Shown: positions 60,671-64,000 of the stretch, piece by piece | Layout: every line of letters begins with the position of its first letter | Numbering within the stretch: the first letter of the stretch is position 1 | DNA from: Actinoplanes nipponensis | Lineage (GTDB): Bacteria; Actinomycetota; Actinomycetes; Mycobacteriales; Micromonosporaceae | Assembly: GCF_016862275.1 (NCBI RefSeq) | Contig: NZ_BOMQ01000021.1 | Span: forward strand, 1-64,000 | Direction of reading: 5' to 3' | DNA length: 64,000 nucleotides | The notes under the pieces: generated by a model | Told to the model about the DNA's origin: nothing | Seen by the model: the letters and a program-made list of their open reading frames with translations, nothing else | The model's database searches: none | Program-made: the position numbers and the translations under genes

Positions 60671-61621
60671 CTAAGCGTGCTTCGGCAGCACGTGCTCGGC
60701 GTAGAGATCGAACAGGCCCTCCCAGTGCGGGCCGGTGTTGGCCACGTAGACCTCGTCGAAGCCCGCCCGGGCGTACTTGTCGATCATCTCCAGGTGCGCG
60801 GCCGGGTCGTTGCCGCAGACGAAGGCCTCCTTGACCATGTCCTGGGTGACCAGCTGCGACGCCTGCTCGAAGTGCTTGGGCGAGGGCAGGACCTGGGAGA
60901 GCTCGCCGGGCACGCTGGCGTTGGGCCACTTCTCGTACGCGATCCGGGCACCCTCCTCCTCGCTGGACGCGAAGGCGGCCTTGAAGCCGGCCTGGCAGGT
61001 GCGCTTGCCGCCACCCTCGTCGCGGAACCGCTTGACCAGGTCCCCGTCGGGCATGGTGCTGATGTAGCCCTCGGCGATGCGCGCGGCCACCGAGGTGGCC
61101 TTGGGGCCGAAGCCGGACATCAGGATCTCGACCGGCTTCTCCGGCAGCGTGTAGATCCGGGCGTTCTCCACCGTGTAGTGCTTGCCGCGGTACGAGACCG
61201 TGCCGCCCTTCCACAGCTCCCGCATGATCTCGACGGCCTCCTCGAGCATCTCCAGCCGCACGTCGGCCTCGGGCCACGCGTCGCCGAAGATGTGCTCGTT
61301 GAGGGCCTCGCCGGTGCCGATGCCGAGCCGGAACTTCCCGCCGGTGAGCACCGCGCTGGTCGCCGCGGCCTGGGCGATCACGGCCGGGTGGATCCGCACG
61401 GTCGGGCAGGTCACCGCGGTGGTGATCGGCAGGGCGCAGGCCTGGCTGAGGGCGCCGATGGTGGACCAGACGAACGCGCTCTGGCCCTGGGCGTCGACCC
61501 ACGGGTGGTAGTGGTCGGAGATCCACAGGGCCGAGAAGCCGGCCCGCTCCGCCCCCTTGGCCTGGGCGATGAGCTCGGCCGGGGTGTACTCCTCGCTGGA
61601 CAGGAAATATCCGATTCGCAT
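60671..61621 (-). CDS. F420-dependent LLM-class oxidoreductase
   Basis: A 316-aa TIM-barrel flavin/F420 oxidoreductase of the luciferase-like family, TIGR03557 type, related to F420-dependent glucose-6-phosphate dehydrogenase. MRIGYFLSSEEYTPAELIAQAKGAERAGFSALWISDHYHPW and GIGTGEALNEHIFG are diagnostic. The substrate is not known. ATG 61621 is the natural N-terminus. Divergent neighbour: a 46-residue membrane protein gene lies upstream on the same strand. Confidence 0.93.
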   Translation of the reverse strand: MRIGYFLSSEEYTPAELIAQAKGAERAGFSALWISDHYHPWVDAQGQSAFVWSTIGALSQACALPITTAVTCPTVRIHPAVIAQAAATSAVLTGGKFRLGIGTGEALNEHIFGDAWPEADVRLEMLEEAVEIMRELWKGGTVSYRGKHYTVENARIYTLPEKPVEILMSGFGPKATSVAARIAEGYISTMPDGDLVKRFRDEGGGKRTCQAGFKAAFASSEEEGARIAYEKWPNASVPGELSQVLPSPKHFEQASQLVTQDMVKEAFVCGNDPAAHLEMIDKYARAGFDEVYVANTGPHWEGLFDLYAEHVLPKHA

Positions 61622-61639
61622 ACCGGACGGATACCCCGG

Positions 61640-61780
61640 TTACTTGCCGCCGAACATGCGACGGATGGCCCAGAACAGGATCAGGGCGCCCAGCGCGACG
61701 CCGAGCAGGCGCACCGCGTGCACCTCGGACCAGTTCACGCCGGAGGCCGCCAGCCCGGGGCTCGCCCATGTCGTCCACAC
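61640..61780 (-). CDS. 46-residue membrane protein
   Basis: GTG 61780 opens a 46-codon frame ending in TAA at 61640. The product has an N-terminal VWTTWASPGLAASGVNW segment, a central hydrophobic helix (VRLLGVALGALILFWAI) and a basic end (RRMFGGK). TAGACT (61788-61793) lies 7 nt before the GTG, giving a leaderless promoter. The amino-acid pattern looks like a short actinobacterial protein of conserved type. It may be co-transcribed with the F420 oxidoreductase 18 bp downstream. Confidence 0.7.
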   Translation of the reverse strand: MWTTWASPGLAASGVNWSEVHAVRLLGVALGALILFWAIRRMFGGK

Positions 61781-61956
61781 GGGGGGCAGTCTAAACGACC
61801 GACACTTCAAGGTGACTTAATAGAAAGGTTTGTTGACTGAAACGTCGAAGTGGGTGACCATAGGTCGTCGCCGCGCCCATGACGGTTGTCGGTCGATCAC
61901 GTTGGGGGACGTGCTCGCTGAGCGCGTATTCGTCGTCACCGGAGGTACGCGGACAC

Positions 61957-63534
61957 ATGCCGAATCATGGCGATTTGCCAGTTCTTGCCGCGACGGTGCT
62001 GCAACCCGGGTTCGAAGGCGCCACGGCGCCCGACTGGGTGCGCCGCTGGCTCGCCGACGGGCTGGGCGGCGTCGCCCTGTTCGCCCGCAACGTCGAGACT
62101 CCCGCGCAGGTCGCGGCCCTGACGGCGCAGCTGCGGGCGGAGCGGCCGGACGTCATCGTGGCCATCGACGAGGAGGCCGGCGACGTCACCCGCTTCGAGT
62201 CGCGGCACGGCAGCTCCCGCCCCGGCAACCTGGGCCTGGGCGCGATCGACGACGCCGAGCTGACCCACGCGGTCGCCCGCGACCTCGGCCTGGAGCTGGC
62301 CCACGCGGGCATCACCCTGGACTACGCCCCGGACACCGACGTCAACAGCAACCCCGACAACCCGATCATCGGCGTCCGGGCCTTCGGCGCCGAGCCTGCC
62401 CTGGTGGCCCGGCACGGCGCGGCGTGGATCAGCGGCCTGCAGGAAGCCGGCGTGGCCGCCTGCGCCAAGCACTTCCCGGGCCACGGCGACACCGCCGTCG
62501 ACTCGCACCACGACGTGCCGCTGATCGACCGCAGCCGCGAACGGCTGGCCGAGGTCGAGCTGGTGCCGTTCCGGGCCGCCATCGCCGCCGGCGTGCAGTC
62601 GATCATGACTGGTCACCTGCTGGTGCCCGCGTACGACCCGGAGCTGCCCGCGACGCTCAGCCGGCGCATCCTCACCGGCCTGCTCCGCGAGGAGCTGGGC
62701 TTCCAGGGCCTGATCGTCACCGACGGCATCGAAATGCAGGGCGTGCGCCGCGCGTACGGGCTCGAGGGGGCGACCGTGCGGGCGCTGGCCGCCGGCGCCG
62801 ACGCCATCTGTGTCGGCGGCGACCACGCCGACGAGCACACCGCGACCCGGCTGCGCGACGCCATCGTCGCGGCCGTGCGCGCCGGCGAGCTGAGCGAGGA
62901 GCGGCTGCACGACGCCGCCGCCCGGGTACGCCGGCTCGCCGCCTGGACGCTGCGGACGCAGACCGCGATCGGCGCCCGGACCGTGGCGGACGCCGCCGGC
63001 TCGGCCGCCCCCGGGATCGCCGTCATGGGTGGCTCGGCCGTCGGACAGGCCGCCGCGCGCCGCGCCGTCAAGGTGACCGCCACCGCCGGCGCCCCCGAGC
63101 TGCCGCTGACCCGCCCGGCCCACGTGGTCGAGTTCGCGCCGCCGCGCAACATCGCCATCGGGGCCGAGACGCCCTGGGGCGTGGGCGCGCCGCTGGGCAC
63201 GCTGCTGCCGGGCACCACCTCCGTGCGCCTGAGCGCCGAGGACCTGAGCGGGACGGGTGACGCGGCCGCCGCGGTGCTCGCCGACGCCGGCGACCGCCCG
63301 CTGGTGCTGGTGGTCCGGGACGTGCACCGGCACCCGTGGATCGCCACCGCGCTGCACGACGTGCTGGCGGTCCGGCCCGACGCGATCGTGGTGGAGATGG
63401 GCGTGCCGGTCGCGGTCAGCGGCGGCCTGCACCTGGCCACCCACGGCGCCACCCGCGCCTGCGGGCAGGCGGCGGCCGAGATCATCGCCGGGACCTCGGT
63501 GCCGGTCCCGTCGGCGCAGGCGCTGGCCGCCTGA
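61957..63534 (+). CDS. GH3 beta-N-acetylhexosaminidase, NagZ-like
   Basis: A 525-aa glycoside hydrolase family 3 enzyme. KHFPGHGDTAVDSHHDVP (about 171-188) has the Asp-His dyad of NagZ-type enzymes, and VTDGIEM (near 256) carries the catalytic Asp nucleophile. A C-terminal domain of about 170 residues, as in actinobacterial GH3 proteins, follows. No signal peptide is seen, so it probably acts inside the cell on peptidoglycan or chitin fragments. ATG 61957 has GGAGGT about 10 nt upstream. Confidence 0.9.
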   Translation: MPNHGDLPVLAATVLQPGFEGATAPDWVRRWLADGLGGVALFARNVETPAQVAALTAQLRAERPDVIVAIDEEAGDVTRFESRHGSSRPGNLGLGAIDDAELTHAVARDLGLELAHAGITLDYAPDTDVNSNPDNPIIGVRAFGAEPALVARHGAAWISGLQEAGVAACAKHFPGHGDTAVDSHHDVPLIDRSRERLAEVELVPFRAAIAAGVQSIMTGHLLVPAYDPELPATLSRRILTGLLREELGFQGLIVTDGIEMQGVRRAYGLEGATVRALAAGADAICVGGDHADEHTATRLRDAIVAAVRAGELSEERLHDAAARVRRLAAWTLRTQTAIGARTVADAAGSAAPGIAVMGGSAVGQAAARRAVKVTATAGAPELPLTRPAHVVEFAPPRNIAIGAETPWGVGAPLGTLLPGTTSVRLSAEDLSGTGDAAAAVLADAGDRPLVLVVRDVHRHPWIATALHDVLAVRPDAIVVEMGVPVAVSGGLHLATHGATRACGQAAAEIIAGTSVPVPSAQALAA

Positions 63535-63543
63535 CGGACCCGC

Positions 63544-63822
63544 TCAGGCGACGATGGCGTCGTACTCGGGGTGGTCCGCGACGTAGCGGGCGAAGAACGG
63601 GCAGGCCGGCACGACCTTCGCGCCCCGCTCGCGCAGGGTGTCGAGGGTCCGCCGGGCCAGCACGCCGCCCAGGCCCCGGCCGCGGTGCGCCGGGTCCACC
63701 TCGCTGTGCACGACGACCACGGCGCCGTCGCGGTCGCGGTAGTCGGCGAAGCCGCCGACCTCGCCGTCGAGCAGCAGCTCGAAGCGGTGGCGGGCGGGGT
63801 TGTCCTGCACGGTGACGTCCAT
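63544..63822 (-). CDS. GNAT-family N-acetyltransferase (YidJ-like)
   Basis: A 92-aa minimal acetyltransferase: VVHSEVDPAHRGRGLGGVLARRTLDTLRERGAKVVPACPFFARY with the acetyl-CoA-binding Q/RxxGxG/A motif. Similar small proteins are of unknown substrate. ATG 63822 follows TAGGCT (63829-63834) by 6 nt, a leaderless layout. Divergent from the lipoprotein gene at the window edge. Confidence 0.9.
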   Translation of the reverse strand: MDVTVQDNPARHRFELLLDGEVGGFADYRDRDGAVVVVHSEVDPAHRGRGLGGVLARRTLDTLRERGAKVVPACPFFARYVADHPEYDAIVA

Positions 63823-63864
63823 CCGGCCAGCCTAGGGTGGCCCGCGGGCCGTACTGTTGATCGG

Positions 63865-64000
63865 GTGATGAACACCGCAGCACGGCGCGTCCCCGCCCTG
63901 TTCACCGCCGCCGCCCTCGGGCTGGCCCTGCTCGCCGGCTGCAGCAGCGACAACGTCGACTGCGGCCTGGACCAGTGCACCGTGACCCTGGACCGGGACA
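63865..64000 (+). CDS. Lipoprotein, 5' end only
   Basis: Partial gene cut by the window edge. GTG 63865 follows TACTGT (63852-63857) by 7 nt; ATG 63868 is the next in-frame start. The signal peptide AARRVPALFTAAALGLALLAGC has a classic LAGC lipobox, followed by SSDNVDCGLDQC, a Cys-rich start of the mature protein. No family can be named from the 45 codons visible. Confidence 0.75.
   Translation, partial: MMNTAARRVPALFTAAALGLALLAGCSSDNVDCGLDQCTVTLDRD

Noticed and set aside
58998..61778. 926-codon minus-strand frame spanning recQ and the F420 oxidoreductase
   Set aside because: Shadow frame across two well-supported genes, with low-complexity translation.

Overview
The window is very GC-rich DNA from an actinomycete. 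Coding is dense on both strands, GTG starts are common, and there is an F420-dependent luciferase-like oxidoreductase, a DUF6401-like protein, many NarL/LuxR-type signalling genes, and many genes whose start codon lies 6-7 nt after a TANNNT -10 element (probable leaderless transcripts). The gene content resembles Micromonosporaceae (Actinoplanes-like); that placement is inference. About 64 protein genes are supported. No rRNA, tRNA, CRISPR array, transposase or phage gene was seen.

Layout. 1-724: repetitive DNA, a 10-bp tandem repeat then six copies of a 50-bp imperfect palindrome. 725-3460: HrpB helicase. 3589-6660: four overlapping genes that turn 8-oxoguanine into allantoin (uraD, HIU hydrolase, uricase, 8-oxoguanine deaminase). 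6844-13427: a secreted CBM6/DUF1996 protein, a TetR regulator divergent from a DUF4267 membrane protein, malate synthase with a CitE-like aldolase-fold enzyme, and a Ser/Gly-repeat lipoprotein. 13620-15934: allantoinase and allantoicase. Together the purine genes give a route from oxidised guanine and urate to glyoxylate and then malate; no ureidoglycolate lyase or urease is visible.

15969-24412: transglutaminase-like protein, APH-fold kinase, Pcm-like methyltransferase, a two-component pair, a PLD-like protein and a Pro/Gly-repeat membrane protein. 24464-34641: MarR-pirin pair, ROK regulator divergent from a HAD phosphatase-MFS operon, methyltransferase, an HTH/ClpN pair with two near-perfect operators, DUF3072, a VOC protein, an Na+/H+ antiporter and an SDR. 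34642-36036: a second repeat block, centred on 13 units of about 83 bp whose core has the same layout as the 50-bp palindromes at the left end.

36037-50352: HAD phosphatase, PAS-GAF-PP2C-HATPase regulator, CBM2-like protein, a membrane protein with a long coiled coil, several small proteins, BrkB/YihY protein, CrtI-like oxidoreductase, SRPBCC-SDR operon and a GT4 glycosyltransferase. 50434-53982: ABC exporter with its own two-component system in one operon. 54211-57115: secreted SBP56-like propeller protein with an unknown membrane-anchored partner. 57125-64000: AraC-VOC, RecQ with an unknown partner, F420 oxidoreductase, a 46-residue membrane protein, NagZ-like GH3 enzyme, GNAT protein and the start of a lipoprotein cut by the window edge.
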